Shown: in pieces, positions 37,021-47,789 of the stretch
Layout: each line of letters opens with the position of its first letter
How positions within the stretch are numbered: position 1 is the first letter of the stretch
Assembly: GCF_001006325.2 (NCBI RefSeq)
Contig: NZ_LBIA02000001.1
Span: forward strand, 496,001-560,000
DNA: 64,000 nt
Reading direction: 5' to 3'
DNA from: Afipia massiliensis
GTDB taxonomy: Bacteria; Pseudomonadota; Alphaproteobacteria; Rhizobiales; Xanthobacteraceae
Position numbers and translations under genes: made by a program
Notes under the pieces: model-generated
What the model was told of the DNA's origin: nothing
Databases searched by the model: none
The model's input: only the letters and a program-made list of their open reading frames with translations

Positions 37021-37094
37021 GTTTAAGGCTTCGAATTTTCGAAGCCGCTTTGAATTTGCGCGTGACCCGGCGGCGGGCCACGCAAGGAGGAACG

Positions 37095-39818
37095 ATGGAA
37101 TTTATTGCAATCGTCATTGCGATTGTTGCTTTCATTTTTGCACGCAAGGCCAGCAACAGATCTCTCGAACTGAGCGCGCGGATGGCGCAGCTCGAAGCTT
37201 CGCTCGCAGGCGGCGCACGTCCGGCAACATTGCCAGCGGCGGACGCCCCCATCGCACCGCCGATTGTGCCAGACACTGCAGCATCCGAGACGGAGACAAC
37301 TGAAAAGGCTCCGTCAACGCCGCCGCCGCTTCCACCTGCAGGATCTCGCTACCGGGAGACGGTTGACGGCGCGCTGCCGGGCACACCGGCGACACCTGCG
37401 CAGGCTGGTCCCGGATTCGAAGAACGAATTGGTTTTGAAGAAAGACTCGGTTTTGAGGAAAGACTTGGCACCCGCTGGGTGGTCTGGGTCGGCGGGTTGA
37501 CGCTGGCGCTCGGCGGCGTGTTTCTCGTCAAGTATTCCATCGAAGCCGGCCTGCTCGGCCCCGAGGTGCGCGTCTTGCTCGGCGGCCTGTTCGCGCTTGG
37601 GCTGCTTGCTGTCGGCGAATTCGCGCGCCGCAAGGAGAGCCTCTTGCCGATTGCGGCGCTGCCAAAAGCCAACATCCCTGCGATTCTCACCGCAGCTGGA
37701 ACCGCCGTCGCCTTCGCAACCGTCTACGCGTCCTACGCGCTCTACGGTTTTCTGTCGCCGCCCATCGCATTCGTCCTGCTCGGCGCGGTTGCGCTCGGCA
37801 CGCTTGCGGCTGCACTTTTGCACGGCCGCGCGCTTGCAGGGCTCGGCGTGGTCGGCGCATTCGTGACGCCGGTGCTGGTGTCGTCGGACAAGCCGGATTA
37901 CTGGGCGCTCTACATCTACATCGCCATCGTCACCGCGGCGGCGTTCGGTCTGGCACGGATCCGGCTGTGGCGCTGGCTGGCCGTTACGACCATCGCGTTC
38001 GGCGCGCTCTGGATGCTGTTCGATATCGTGCGTCCCGATACGCTCGGCCCGCATGCGTTCGACATCATCGTTAGCTTCGCGCTCGCGGCACTTCTGGTGG
38101 TCGCCGGATTCATGTTCGGACCGCCCGCCGATCAGGGCCGCGTTGAGCCGGTGTCGTCGATTTCACTGGGCGTGTTCCTGTTCGGCGCAGCCGTGCTCGT
38201 TCTCATCAACAATCACGCCGACCCCGCCATGATCGTGTTCACGCTGCTGGTGGCGGCCACGTTCGCCATCGCATGGCGTGCGGAGAGCGCGACCGCCGCA
38301 ATCGGTGCTGCCGCCGTGCTGGTGTTCGCGGTGTTCGCGGAATGGGCCATTCGCGCCAATCCAGATCTCGCCGTGGTGCCCGGCGGCGCGATGCCCGGCA
38401 TCGGCACACGCGCCGATGATGGATCGATCGGCATGCATCTCATCACCGCGGCGGGTTTCGGCGTAGCGTTCGGCGCGGCGGGATTTCTCGCACAGGGCCG
38501 CTCCATCGGCGCCATTGTCCCGGTGATCTGGGCAGCGGCCGGCGTGTTCACGCCCCTCGCGTTGCTGATCGCGCTCTACGCACGCATCGCGCATCTGGAT
38601 CGCTCGATTCCGTTCGCGATCATCGCCATCGCCGTTGCTGCTGCCTTCGCCGCGGCGACCGAATTGCTCACGCGCCGCGAAGCACGTCCCGGCCAGATGA
38701 TTTCAACGGCGCTGTTCGCCACCGGCACGCTCGCCGCACTGGCGCTGGCGTTTACGTTCGCGCTGGAAAAAGGCTGGCTCACCATCGCGCTCGCCCTGAT
38801 GTCGCTCGGCACCGCGTGGATTTCCATGAAGCGGCCGATCCCGTTCCTGCGTTCGCTCGCTGCTATTCTGGCGGGCATCGTGGTGCTGCGGGTCGGCTAC
38901 GAGCCGCGCATCGCCGGCAACGATCTCGGCACCACGCCGATCTTCAACTGGCTGCTGCTCGGCTACGGCATTCCGGCAGCCTCATTCTGGCTCGGCAGCA
39001 TCTTCCTGCGCCGGCGCGGCGACGATGGTCCGCTCCGTAGCGTGGAAGCCGCCGCGATCCTGTTCGCGGTGCTGCTCGCCTTCACCCAGATCCGCCACTA
39101 CATCAACAACGGCGACATCTATCGTACATCGTCGAGCCTGATCGAGGTCGGCCTGCAGGTCTGCGTCGCACTCGCGATGGCGATCGGGCTGGAGCGGCTT
39201 CGCATCCGGACAGGGAGCGTCATTCATAACATCGGGGCGTTGCTGCTGACATGGTTCGCGGGCCTCGCGATCCTGTTCGGGCTATTCTTCATCGCAAACC
39301 CGCTGATCTGGCGGATCGAGATCGCGGGAGCGTTCTTCAATCCGCTGATCCTCGGCTACGCGATCCCGGCCATCCTCGCGCTGCTGCTGTCCTACGCCGT
39401 GGCGGGACGCCGCGCCGCGGCCTATGCCAACACCATCGCGGCCGGCGCGCTCGTCCTTGCGCTGGCCTACATCACACTGCAAATCCGTCACCTCTATCAC
39501 GGGCCGTATCTGAACAGCTTCCGCACCTTCGACGCCGAGCAGTACACCTACTCGGTGGCGTGGCTGGTGTTCGGCGTGATCCTGCTGGGGATTGGCCTGC
39601 TGCTGCCGTCGCAGCGCGCGCGCCTTGCGTCGGCGGTGATGATCGCCATCACCATTCTCAAAGTGTTCCTGATCGACATGTCGAACCTGACCGGGGCCTA
39701 CCGGGCGTTCTCGTTCATCGGTCTGGGACTGGTGCTGGTGGCAATCGGATGGCTGTATCAGCGCATTCTGTTCAGGCAGACGACAACGCCGCCGGCTCCA
39801 GGCAGCACGACGGCGTGA
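37095..39818 (+). CDS. DUF2339 multi-pass membrane protein
   Basis: The 907-aa protein has an N-terminal anchor, a low-complexity Pro/Ala linker (about residues 45-110), then about 25 predicted transmembrane helices to the end. DUF2339 is predicted from the first membrane block 'TRWVVWVGGLTLALGGVFLVK', and the family has no known function. A short tandem hexapeptide (FEER-I/L-G three times) sits right before that block. The ATG at 37095 follows a strong AAGGAGG ribosome site. Confidence 0.9.
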   Translation: MEFIAIVIAIVAFIFARKASNRSLELSARMAQLEASLAGGARPATLPAADAPIAPPIVPDTAASETETTEKAPSTPPPLPPAGSRYRETVDGALPGTPATPAQAGPGFEERIGFEERLGFEERLGTRWVVWVGGLTLALGGVFLVKYSIEAGLLGPEVRVLLGGLFALGLLAVGEFARRKESLLPIAALPKANIPAILTAAGTAVAFATVYASYALYGFLSPPIAFVLLGAVALGTLAAALLHGRALAGLGVVGAFVTPVLVSSDKPDYWALYIYIAIVTAAAFGLARIRLWRWLAVTTIAFGALWMLFDIVRPDTLGPHAFDIIVSFALAALLVVAGFMFGPPADQGRVEPVSSISLGVFLFGAAVLVLINNHADPAMIVFTLLVAATFAIAWRAESATAAIGAAAVLVFAVFAEWAIRANPDLAVVPGGAMPGIGTRADDGSIGMHLITAAGFGVAFGAAGFLAQGRSIGAIVPVIWAAAGVFTPLALLIALYARIAHLDRSIPFAIIAIAVAAAFAAATELLTRREARPGQMISTALFATGTLAALALAFTFALEKGWLTIALALMSLGTAWISMKRPIPFLRSLAAILAGIVVLRVGYEPRIAGNDLGTTPIFNWLLLGYGIPAASFWLGSIFLRRRGDDGPLRSVEAAAILFAVLLAFTQIRHYINNGDIYRTSSSLIEVGLQVCVALAMAIGLERLRIRTGSVIHNIGALLLTWFAGLAILFGLFFIANPLIWRIEIAGAFFNPLILGYAIPAILALLLSYAVAGRRAAAYANTIAAGALVLALAYITLQIRHLYHGPYLNSFRTFDAEQYTYSVAWLVFGVILLGIGLLLPSQRARLASAVMIAITILKVFLIDMSNLTGAYRAFSFIGLGLVLVAIGWLYQRILFRQTTTPPAPGSTTA

Positions 39819-39829
39819 TTCGATAGATC

Positions 39830-39910
39830 GTCATTGCGAGCGAAGCGAAGCAATCCAGCGCAACGAAAAGAAAACTGGATTACTTCGTCGCAAGTGCTCC
39901 TCGCAATGAC
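39830..39910. repeat. Palindromic intergenic repeat
   Basis: Same family as 35948..36025, with matching arms gtcattgcgag / ctcgcaatgac. It lies between the DUF2339 gene and the convergent hypothetical gene. Confidence 0.85.
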
Positions 39911-39927
39911 GAGGTAAATTTCCCTAA

Positions 39928-40467
39928 TTACTCGCTGGCGGAGCGGCGCAGCTCAAGCGCCGGTTCGCTGCGCACCGAAGCCGGACGCACTTCCGCGCGC
40001 GGCGTCGCATCCGCCGACTGTGTCCCCGGCGCGCGCAGCGAGCGCGGGCGCGAGATCGAACGCGCGAGGAACACGCGCGCATTGCCATGCTTGCGGAAAT
40101 CGCAATAGGCGAAGCCCATGCCCGACACCGAGCCGCGGAAGCTGACATTGTCGGTCTTGTTCAGGTTGAAGCAGGGCTCGAAGGGAATGCCCTTGATCGA
40201 TGCGCAGATCTGCTGACCGCGGACCTGAAGCGTATTGGACGGCAGCCGCATATGGCGGGTCTCGCCGGCGCCGCTGAATTGCACCGCGCCTGCCGCCGCA
40301 CCGTCGGTTGTGATCTTGCCGACGCCCTTGGTGCCGTCGAAGCAGGTGAAGGCGAACATCTTGTTGGCGACGAACTTGCGGGCTTCGTCCGCGTTCAGGG
40401 TTTCAGCAAACACAGGCGCTGAAACCGAACAGGCCAGCGCGGCTCCAAGAACGATGCGAACGAGCAT
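39928..40467 (-). CDS. Exported hypothetical protein, 179 aa
   Basis: A signal peptide (MLVRIVLGAALACSVSAPVFAE) leads into a ~110-residue domain with four cysteines ('FTCFDGTKG', 'QQICASIKG', 'PCFNLNK', 'FAYCDFRK') and a basic Arg/Ser/Pro-rich tail of about 45 residues. I do not recognise a family. The cysteine count suggests disulfides in the periplasm. It is transcribed alone, toward the repeat. Confidence 0.78.
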   Translation of the reverse strand: MLVRIVLGAALACSVSAPVFAETLNADEARKFVANKMFAFTCFDGTKGVGKITTDGAAAGAVQFSGAGETRHMRLPSNTLQVRGQQICASIKGIPFEPCFNLNKTDNVSFRGSVSGMGFAYCDFRKHGNARVFLARSISRPRSLRAPGTQSADATPRAEVRPASVRSEPALELRRSASE

Positions 40468-40604
40468 GAGCTACTCCAACTGACTAACTGCGGATCAGAT
40501 GAACCGGCCGGGCAAAGCGCCCGGCGGTTTACGCCTTAACCCGGTGATTACCATACCAACCGTGGCAACATTGGAGCACCATGGTTTGCAAAGTCTGAAC
40601 ATCC

Positions 40605-41591
40605 TCAGGAAATTTTCACCACCGTCCGGCCGCGAAGCTGCCCGGCGAGAATTTTCGGCGCTGCGCCGATAACCTCGTCGAGACCGATTTCCGTAGTCAT
40701 TTCAGCAAGTTTCGCGTGGTCAACATCCTTCGCGATGCGCGCCCAGGCGGCCTTTCGCGGTGTGAGCGGGCACATCACGGAATCGATGCCCAAAAGGCAC
40801 ACTCCGCGCAAAATGAAAGGCGCCACCGACGACGGCAGGTCCATACCGCCGGCAAGACCGCAGGCGGCGATGGCGCCGCCGTACTTCGTCATCGAAAGCA
40901 GGTTCGCCAGCGTGGTCGACCCGACGCTGTCGATACCGCCGGCCCAGCGCTCCTTGGCGAGCGGTTTGCCCGGTGCGGACAATTCGTTGCGGTCGATGAC
41001 TTCGGCAGCGCCAAGACCGCGCAGATAATCCGCCTCGGCTGCACGTCCCGTCGATGCGATGACGTGGAAACCGAGCTTTGAGAGGGTCGCCACCGCCACC
41101 GAACCGACGCCGCCGGCAGCACCGGTGACAACCACCGGGCCATTGTTTGGCGTCAGACCGTGCTTCTCCAGCGCCATCACCGACAACATCGCGGTGAAAC
41201 CCGCCGTGCCGATCGCCATCGCCTGACGCGCGGTCATGCCCTCGGGCAAACGCACCAGCCAGTCGCCCTTGACGCGCGCCTTCTGCGCATACGCGCCGAG
41301 ATGGGTCTCGCTCAGACCCCAACCGGTGGAGACAACCTTGTCGCCCGCCTTCCAGCCGGGATGCGACGATTCCAGAACCGTGCCCGCGAAATCCACACCG
41401 GCAATCATCGGGAAACGGCGCACCACCGGCGACTTGCCGGTGACGGCGAGGCCGTCCTTGTAATTCACCGTGGACCACTCGACCGCGACGGTGACGTCGC
41501 CGTCCATCAGTTCCGCTTCGTCGAACTGCGTCAGCGCTGCCGTGGTGCCTTTGTCGGCCTTGTCGATTCTGATTGCCTTGAAGGTTGCCAA
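40605..41591 (-). CDS. acuI: Acrylyl-CoA reductase-type oxidoreductase (AcuI/YhdH, MDR family)
   Basis: The 328-aa zinc-independent medium-chain dehydrogenase/reductase matches the YhdH/AcuI group. The N-terminal part has '[20 protein letters not shown]' and 'AGVDFAGTV', and the Rossmann domain has '[18 protein letters not shown]' (NADPH binding). AcuI reduces acryloyl-CoA to propionyl-CoA, important in detoxifying acrylate. The gene symbol is by family; the substrate is not proven by the sequence. It is divergent from nadA with a 350-bp gap. Confidence 0.85.
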   Translation of the reverse strand: MATFKAIRIDKADKGTTAALTQFDEAELMDGDVTVAVEWSTVNYKDGLAVTGKSPVVRRFPMIAGVDFAGTVLESSHPGWKAGDKVVSTGWGLSETHLGAYAQKARVKGDWLVRLPEGMTARQAMAIGTAGFTAMLSVMALEKHGLTPNNGPVVVTGAAGGVGSVAVATLSKLGFHVIASTGRAAEADYLRGLGAAEVIDRNELSAPGKPLAKERWAGGIDSVGSTTLANLLSMTKYGGAIAACGLAGGMDLPSSVAPFILRGVCLLGIDSVMCPLTPRKAAWARIAKDVDHAKLAEMTTEIGLDEVIGAAPKILAGQLRGRTVVKIS

Positions 41592-41893
41592 ACCCGATCT
41601 CCGTTTTTTCTTGTGCGAATGAATCCGGCCCCCTGATTGGCGGCTCCTGCCGGGTTTGCCAAGCCCTTAGCCGCAGGTTCGCATCGGGTTGAGGGCAGAT
41701 TGCATTTCCGCCATGCGGAAAATTCCGAATACCCCTCTGGCGAGGTCGGAACCAACCTGCTATATTTGTTTTGCTCGTTATGAGAATAAGTAACGATCTC
41801 GCGAGCCAGGGAACGCGGACACGCTGAATCCGTCGTCCCTGAGGGGAAACCGAGTTTGGAGCGCCGGCCCAAAAGGCCGGATTTCTCAAAACC

Positions 41894-41920
41894 CTAATAT
41901 GCTCAAATTGAGTATATTAG
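41894..41920. promoter_or_regulatory. 27-bp inverted repeat upstream of nadA, probable NadQ operator
   Basis: Half-sites ctaatatgctcaa and ttgagtatattag flank a single A; they differ from perfect symmetry at one position. The site ends 20 bp before the nadA ATG and 9 bp before its AGGAGG ribosome site, so binding there would block transcription or translation. Assignment to NadQ is inferred from nearby regulator and operon identity. Confidence 0.75.
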
Positions 41921-41939
41921 GCGACTTCAGGAGGCTGCG

Positions 41940-43052
41940 ATGCCGATCACCGGAATTTATGGTCCCGACGATTTCGGGAATCCGATCCACCGCCAGCCCA
42001 CCGGCGCGACCCGCCCCCGCGTCACCGACGCGGAGCGCGCGCGCGCGTTGCCGATGCCCTCGCTGGAATGGACGCCCGAGGTCGAGCGCGCCACCGCGCA
42101 TCTCTACGCCAGGGTGAAGAACGTCATTCCCGAAATCGAATGGCCGTTCATGGCGCCTTACGTCAAGGCGATCAACGATCTGAAGCAGCAGCGCAACGCT
42201 GTGATCCTGGCGCACAACTACCAGACGCCGGAGATTTTCCATTGCGTCGCCGACATCGGCGGCGACTCGCTGCAGCTCGCCCGCGAGGCGACAAAAGTAA
42301 AAGAGAAAGTCATCGTCCAGTGCGGCGTGCACTTCATGGCCGAGACCTCGAAAATCCTGAACCCCGACAAGACCGTGCTGATCCCGGATTCGCGCGCCGG
42401 CTGCTCGCTGGCCTCAAGCATCACCGGCGCGGACGTGCGCCTGCTGCGTGAGCGCTTCCCCGGCGTGCCGGTGGTGGCTTACGTCAACACGTCTGCCGAC
42501 GTGAAGGCGGAGGTCGACATCTGCTGCACCTCGTCGAACGCCGTGCAGGTGGTGGAAAGCCTCAACGCCGAGACCGTGATTTTCCTCCCCGACCAGTATC
42601 TGGCGAAATACGTCGCCTCGAAAACCAGCGTAAAGATCATCGCGTGGAAGGGCGCATGCGAGGTACACGAGCGTTTCACCGGCGACGAGCTGCGCACCTA
42701 TCGCGAGGCCGATCCCAGCGTGCAGATCATCGCGCATCCCGAATGCCCGCCCGACGTGATCGCTGAAGCGGACTTCACCGGCTCGACCGCGCACATGATC
42801 GACTGGGTCCGCAAGCACCAGCCGAAGCGGATCGTTATGGTCACCGAATGTTCGATGGCGGACAACGTGCAGGCCGAACTGCCGAATGTGGAGTTCGTCA
42901 AGCCGTGCAACCTGTGCCCGCACATGAAGCGCATCACGCTGCCGAAGATTCTCGACAGCCTGATTTACATGCGTGAGGAAGTCACCATCGACCCGATGAT
43001 CATCGACAAGGCCCGGCGTTCGGTGGAACGCATGATCAACCTGAAGAACTGA
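41940..43052 (+). CDS. nadA: Quinolinate synthase
   Basis: It condenses iminoaspartate and dihydroxyacetone phosphate to quinolinate with a 4Fe-4S cluster. The 370-aa protein has '[12 protein letters not shown]', '[13 protein letters not shown]', '[13 protein letters not shown]' and the later cysteine region '[17 protein letters not shown]', in line with the three cluster cysteines. An AGGAGG ribosome site precedes the ATG. First gene of nadA-nadB-nadC. Confidence 0.97.
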   Translation: MPITGIYGPDDFGNPIHRQPTGATRPRVTDAERARALPMPSLEWTPEVERATAHLYARVKNVIPEIEWPFMAPYVKAINDLKQQRNAVILAHNYQTPEIFHCVADIGGDSLQLAREATKVKEKVIVQCGVHFMAETSKILNPDKTVLIPDSRAGCSLASSITGADVRLLRERFPGVPVVAYVNTSADVKAEVDICCTSSNAVQVVESLNAETVIFLPDQYLAKYVASKTSVKIIAWKGACEVHERFTGDELRTYREADPSVQIIAHPECPPDVIAEADFTGSTAHMIDWVRKHQPKRIVMVTECSMADNVQAELPNVEFVKPCNLCPHMKRITLPKILDSLIYMREEVTIDPMIIDKARRSVERMINLKN

Positions 43053-43086
43053 TCTGATCTTGGGCGCCATGCGTCCACAACAAAAC

Positions 43087-43176
43087 CGTCATGCCCGGCC
43101 TTGTGCCGGGCATCCACGCCTTCCTTGTTAAACGACGCAAAGTCGTGGATGGCCGGGACAAGCCCGGCCATGACGA
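43087..43176. repeat. Two-armed REP-like element between nadA and nadB
   Basis: Left hairpin atgcccggcc/gccgggcat and right hairpin ggccgggac/agcccggcc in the same family as 60377..60464 and 61391..61471. It splits the nadABC operon, with about 150 bp between nadA and nadB. Confidence 0.85.
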
Positions 43177-43200
43177 TCTAAAAGTTGCAGGCCCAGCGGC

Positions 43201-44814
43201 ATGACACTTAATCCAAACAAGCTCTCAAGCATCACCACCCACGACGTCATCATCGTCGGCGGCGGCCTCGCGGGGCTATTCTGCGCGCTGAAACTCTCGC
43301 CCCGTCCGGTCACGGTGATTTCCGCAGCGCCGCTCGGCGAAGGCGCGTCGAGCGCATGGGCGCAGGGCGGCATCGCGGCGGCTGTTGCCGAAGGCGACAG
43401 CGCCGAGGCCCATGCGGCCGATACGATCGCGGTCGGCGGCGGCATCGTCGATGAAGATGTCGCGCTCGCCCTCGCCCGCGAGGCCGGCGCACGGATCCAC
43501 GATCTCCTGCACTACGGCGTGCCGTTCGACCGCGATCTCGAAGGCAAGCTCGCCGTCGGACGCGAGGCCGCGCATTCCGCCCGGCGCATCGTCCATGTTC
43601 AGGGCGACATGGCGGGCAAGGCGATTATCGCGGCGCTGATCGAGGCCGTGCGAAAAACGCCGTCGATCCGCGTAATCGAAGGCTATGTCGCCGAAGCCCT
43701 GCTGAGCGAAGGCGACGCGGTTTCAGGATTGCAGTTGCGCAAGGCGGACGACGCAATCGCGGCGCCGATCATCATCCCGTCGCGCGCCATCGTGCTGGCG
43801 ACCGGCGGCATCGGGCATCTCTATGCAGTCACGACCAATCCGGCGGAGGCCAGCGGATCGGGGCTCGCGATTGCCGCACGCGCCGGCGCGGTGATTGCCG
43901 ATCCCGAATTCGTGCAGTTTCACCCGACCGCCATCATGGTCGGCCGCGATCCCGCACCGCTGGCGACCGAAGCCTTGCGCGGCGAAGGCGCAACCCTGAT
44001 CAACGGCAAGGGCGAGCGGTTCATGCTGGCGCTCAACCCGCTGGCCGAACTCGCACCCCGCGACATTGTCGCGCGCGGGGTGTTCGCGGAAATCGCTGCT
44101 GGCCGTGGCGCATATCTGGATGCAACCAGGGCGCTTGGCACGACGTTCGCGAAGAAATTTCCGACGGTCTATGCGAGTTGCATGGCGGCGGGTATCGATC
44201 CCGCGACGCAGCCGATCCCGATTGCACCAGCGGCGCATTACCACATGGGCGGCATCGCCGTGGACAGGCACGGCCGCACCTCTCTCAAGGGCTTGTGGGC
44301 CGGCGGCGAAGTGTCGAGCACCGGCGCGCACGGCGCCAACCGCCTCGCCTCGAATTCACTGCTCGAAGCGGTGGTCTATGCCGCGCGGATCGCCGAAGAT
44401 ATCGACGGCAACATGTTTGCGCGCAGTCCCCTCGTCGTGCCGCCTCAGATCCCGCGCAACTGCGCCATGCCGCCGCTCACCGAAGCCAACCTTCGCACCA
44501 TGATGAGTTCGCATGTCGGCGTCGTCCGCGACGGCGACCGCCTGATGGAAGCCGTACAGGCGTTCGCGGCTATCGAACAGAGCACCGGAAACATTGCGCT
44601 GCGCAACATGGCGACCACGGCGCTGATCGTTGCGGCGTCGGCATGGTCCCGCCGTGAAAGCCGCGGCGCGCATTTCCGCTCCGACTATACGGCGGAAGAT
44701 CCGGCGCAAAGACACCGCACCATGACAACGCTCATTGAGGCGCGTAACATCGCGCTCATGTTGTCGGATGGTGCAACCGCCAAACGATCCGCTAAACTAT
44801 CCACGGGAGTTTGA
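43201..44814 (+). CDS. nadB: L-aspartate oxidase
   Basis: FAD enzyme that oxidises L-aspartate to iminoaspartate, the partner reaction of NadA. The 537-aa protein begins with the FAD dinucleotide motif '[15 protein letters not shown]' and has '[18 protein letters not shown]' and '[19 protein letters not shown]', as in succinate dehydrogenase flavoproteins. It ends in an overlap zone with nadC. Confidence 0.96.
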   Translation: MTLNPNKLSSITTHDVIIVGGGLAGLFCALKLSPRPVTVISAAPLGEGASSAWAQGGIAAAVAEGDSAEAHAADTIAVGGGIVDEDVALALAREAGARIHDLLHYGVPFDRDLEGKLAVGREAAHSARRIVHVQGDMAGKAIIAALIEAVRKTPSIRVIEGYVAEALLSEGDAVSGLQLRKADDAIAAPIIIPSRAIVLATGGIGHLYAVTTNPAEASGSGLAIAARAGAVIADPEFVQFHPTAIMVGRDPAPLATEALRGEGATLINGKGERFMLALNPLAELAPRDIVARGVFAEIAAGRGAYLDATRALGTTFAKKFPTVYASCMAAGIDPATQPIPIAPAAHYHMGGIAVDRHGRTSLKGLWAGGEVSSTGAHGANRLASNSLLEAVVYAARIAEDIDGNMFARSPLVVPPQIPRNCAMPPLTEANLRTMMSSHVGVVRDGDRLMEAVQAFAAIEQSTGNIALRNMATTALIVAASAWSRRESRGAHFRSDYTAEDPAQRHRTMTTLIEARNIALMLSDGATAKRSAKLSTGV

Positions 44815-44816
44815 AC

Positions 44817-45710
44817 GTGAGCGTCACCGATGTCCTGAACCCCGCCGCCCTGATGCACCCGCAGGCATTTCTGTCGCCGCTGGCGATCGATGACGCGGTG
44901 GAGCGCGCACTTGCCGAAGACCTCGGCCGCGCAGGAGACGTAACGTCCATCGCCACTATCCCGGCCAACACCCAGGCCTTTGCCAAACTGGTGGCGCGAC
45001 AGGCCGGCGTGATCGCGGGCTTGCCGCTGGCGGTGGCGACGTTCCTGAAACTGTCGCCTGACGTCCGGATCCAGGCCCACGCCCATGACGGCGTCAACGT
45101 CGCCAAGGGTGTGCATGTGCTGACGATCTCGGGCCCGGCCCGCGCGGTGCTTTCGGGCGAGCGCACCGCGCTCAACTTTGTCGGACGCCTCTCCGGCATC
45201 GCGACCCTGACGTCGGATTATATCCGCCACGCCGGCGTGACCAAGACGCGCATTTGCGATACCCGCAAGACCACGCCGGGGCTGCGCGCGCTGGAGAAAT
45301 ACGCGGTGCGCTGTGGCGGCGGCTTCAACCACCGTTTCGGCCTCGACGACGCCATCCTGATCAAGGACAACCACATCGCGGTCGCCGGCGGCGTCAAAGC
45401 CGTGCTGCAACGCGCGCGTGCGCATGTCGGTCATCTGGTCAAGATCGAGATCGAGGTCGACACACTCGATCAGTTGCGCGAAGTCCTTGCGACCGGCCTT
45501 GCGGACGTGGTGATGCTCGACAACATGGACATTCCGACGCTGCGCGAAGCGGTCGCGATAACCAACAAACGCGTGGTGCTGGAAGTCTCCGGCGGCGTCA
45601 CACTGGCGTCGATCGGCGAGATCGCGACAACCGGCGTCGATTATGTGTCGGCTGGTGCGCTGACGCATTCCGCGCCGAACTTCGACGTCGCACTGGATAT
45701 TGATGCGTAG
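44817..45710 (+). CDS. nadC: Nicotinate-nucleotide diphosphorylase (carboxylating), quinolinate phosphoribosyltransferase
   Basis: It converts quinolinate and PRPP to nicotinate mononucleotide and CO2. The 297-aa protein carries '[20 protein letters not shown]', '[17 protein letters not shown]' and 'LEVSGGV', the conserved active-site blocks. GTG at 44817 is preferred because GGGAG lies 7 nt upstream; a TTG at 44811 would overlap the nadB stop. Last gene of the operon. Confidence 0.95.
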   Translation: MSVTDVLNPAALMHPQAFLSPLAIDDAVERALAEDLGRAGDVTSIATIPANTQAFAKLVARQAGVIAGLPLAVATFLKLSPDVRIQAHAHDGVNVAKGVHVLTISGPARAVLSGERTALNFVGRLSGIATLTSDYIRHAGVTKTRICDTRKTTPGLRALEKYAVRCGGGFNHRFGLDDAILIKDNHIAVAGGVKAVLQRARAHVGHLVKIEIEVDTLDQLREVLATGLADVVMLDNMDIPTLREAVAITNKRVVLEVSGGVTLASIGEIATTGVDYVSAGALTHSAPNFDVALDIDA

Positions 45711-45716
45711 GGTTCT

Positions 45717-45863
45717 TCTTATCCCTCCCCCTTGTGGGGAGGGTGGCGCATTGAGAGCGAAGCGAACAATGCGTCGGGTGGGGGAAATTCCCACCGCGTG
45801 CAATGACCCCCACCCCGGCCTCCGCTTCGCTCGGCCGACCCTCCCCACAAGGGGGAGGGAAAA
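45717..45863. repeat. Large inverted-arm intergenic repeat
   Basis: Left arm ccctcccccttgtggggag and right arm ctccccacaagggggaggg are inverted across about 110 bases of less symmetric sequence. A related element lies at 53068..53199. It separates nadC from the convergent SleB gene and can act as a terminator for both. Confidence 0.85.
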
Positions 45864-45890
45864 GAACCACGACAGTCGATTTACTGACCG

Positions 45891-47333
45891 CTACTTGCCG
45901 CCCGATATTTCAGCCGAACTCCTGGCTGCTTCGGCGAGCTTCGCGGAGATCGCTGCCGTTTCCGCCGCCGTGCCCCAGGTCGGCGCGTCCTTGCCGTCGC
46001 CCCAGGCGCGCGGACGATAGAAAGTATGCACGCCGTACTTGTACATCTTCTTCATCTCGTTGGCCCATGACGGGCGCACCCAGTAGGCGTGATAGTGCGT
46101 CGACTTGCCAACTTCCGGCAGCCAGAGCCGTCCGTCCAGACTTTCCCGCGCGATCTTCTTGGCGCGTTCCCACATGTCCGGCTCTTTCACCACGTCGCGG
46201 ATGCCGTCACAGGCGAAGGTGAACTGGCACGACAGGTGGCGGTGCGAATTCTGGTAGACGACTCCGCAGACCGTGGTCGGATAATAGCCGGAGAACGCGC
46301 GGTTGAGCACGACCTGCGCCACCGCGATCTGCCCGCGCACCGCTTCGCCGCGCGCCTCGAAGTAGATCGCATCGGTGAGGCACTTTTCGGATTTCGCACG
46401 GTTCTTGGCATCGAGGCCGAGGCGTTCCGCCGGCGTGCGGGGGCGCTGGTGCTCGCCGGTCACTTCGCCCTTGCTGGCGACGCTTTCGCCGCCGGCCGAT
46501 GGCGCGGCGGACTGATCGGGCAAGGTCGCCGGCATTTTCATGTCCGGATCGACGCCCGGAATCACGATGATCGGTTCTTCGCCGGGCTGCCAGCGCTCGA
46601 GTGACCCGCTCGATACGCCGAGCGATGAATTGCCGAAGAACAAGGTCGCGGTCTGGAACGAGAAGCCGTCGCGGCCCGGTTCCGGCTCGACGGCATTGCC
46701 GTCTTCCTTGGTCGCCGGAACGGCGTTGAGCGGATGGTCGGCAGGAATGTTCTGCAGCGAAACAGCGGAATCATACTGAGGCAAGCGCGGCGCATTCAGC
46801 GCGGCTTCCAGTTCGGCATCGAGTGGCGCGGCTGCATTCACAGGCGCAGCCTCGGCCGTCTTCGCGCCGCGCACCGACGCATTGGAATTCGGCTGATCCT
46901 GCTCCGGCGGCGGCGCGGCGACAGGCGCGACAACCTCAGGCGCATAAACCGGAAGACGATCGCCCTTCGACGAGCGCACAACCTTGGGAAAATCCGATTT
47001 CTGCAATGGGCGCAAAACGGGTCCGAGCGGATCGCGGCCGAGCGAGCCGGTCACGTCGACGCCCTGGCTGACGAGACTTGCCAGATGATACGCCGGTGTT
47101 TCGCGGGTATTGGTGCCGATCGGGCGGGGCAGATTGAACGATGCCACCTGCAGCATGCGGCGCGACGATGCGAAGATGTATTCCTGCCAGCGCTCGGCAA
47201 CGCCGGGCTGGCGCGCCAGCAACGATGCGAGATCCTGATAGCCGATTTCGGTCGGGCTCACTGTCAAGAGACAGAGAACAAAGCCGAAGGGCGCGAACCG
47301 CGCGCCCTTCGACCCGTTACGCAACACAGACAT
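45891..47333 (-). CDS. SleB-type cell wall hydrolase
   Basis: The 480-aa protein has an N-terminal hydrophobic segment (about residues 13-32), a long Ala/Pro-rich linker (about 130-340) and a C-terminal hydrolase_2 (SleB) domain (about 345-455). The domain has the catalytic Glu in 'AIYFEARGEAVRGQIAVAQ' and 'CQFTFACDGIRD', as in lytic transglycosylase-like SleB enzymes. ATG 47333 is preferred to one 12 codons upstream. The 420 bp on its upstream side contain only a short inverted repeat (aattcgat/atcgaatt at 47390..47418) and the 47621 repeat. Confidence 0.88.
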   Translation of the reverse strand: MSVLRNGSKGARFAPFGFVLCLLTVSPTEIGYQDLASLLARQPGVAERWQEYIFASSRRMLQVASFNLPRPIGTNTRETPAYHLASLVSQGVDVTGSLGRDPLGPVLRPLQKSDFPKVVRSSKGDRLPVYAPEVVAPVAAPPPEQDQPNSNASVRGAKTAEAAPVNAAAPLDAELEAALNAPRLPQYDSAVSLQNIPADHPLNAVPATKEDGNAVEPEPGRDGFSFQTATLFFGNSSLGVSSGSLERWQPGEEPIIVIPGVDPDMKMPATLPDQSAAPSAGGESVASKGEVTGEHQRPRTPAERLGLDAKNRAKSEKCLTDAIYFEARGEAVRGQIAVAQVVLNRAFSGYYPTTVCGVVYQNSHRHLSCQFTFACDGIRDVVKEPDMWERAKKIARESLDGRLWLPEVGKSTHYHAYWVRPSWANEMKKMYKYGVHTFYRPRAWGDGKDAPTWGTAAETAAISAKLAEAARSSAEISGGK

Positions 47334-47620
47334 CGATACGCTCACGCAACTAACGCTATACACACGCAACCGAACCGCGCATTCAGTGCAATTCGATCAA
47401 TTTCGTTGGTATCGAATTAAAGTTGCCGGGGGGTTAATCGCCGCGTCCTGCGCGCCACACGCAAGCGCGCGCTTGAAATCACGCCATCACATCGAAAGCG
47501 TTGGTAAACAGCGCCTCCAGCAAGGTGGTAAAGATCGCGTCAACGAAAAGAAGAACGCGCGAAGTGACGCGGTTCCATTTTGGCAGGCGACGAGTGAAGG
47601 CTAGATCACGCGACAATCAC

Positions 47621-47756
47621 AATGTCGTCCCCGCGAAAGCGGGGACCCATAACCACCGAACACCGTGGCGATTATAGAAAGAGCGGCACCAACATCGTGC
47701 GCAGATCGATGGCTCAGAGAGTATGGGTCCCCGCTTTCGCGGGGACGACATCATTG
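47621..47756. repeat. Long inverted repeat with ~30-bp arms
   Basis: Arms aatgtcgtccccgcgaaagc... and its inverse ...gctttcgcggggacgacat flank 68 bases. Each arm is itself a small hairpin (gtccccgc/gcggggac). Same class as 51681 and 26598. Confidence 0.85.
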
Positions 47757-47789
47757 TAAGCGACACACCATACGATGCGGTGCGATGAA

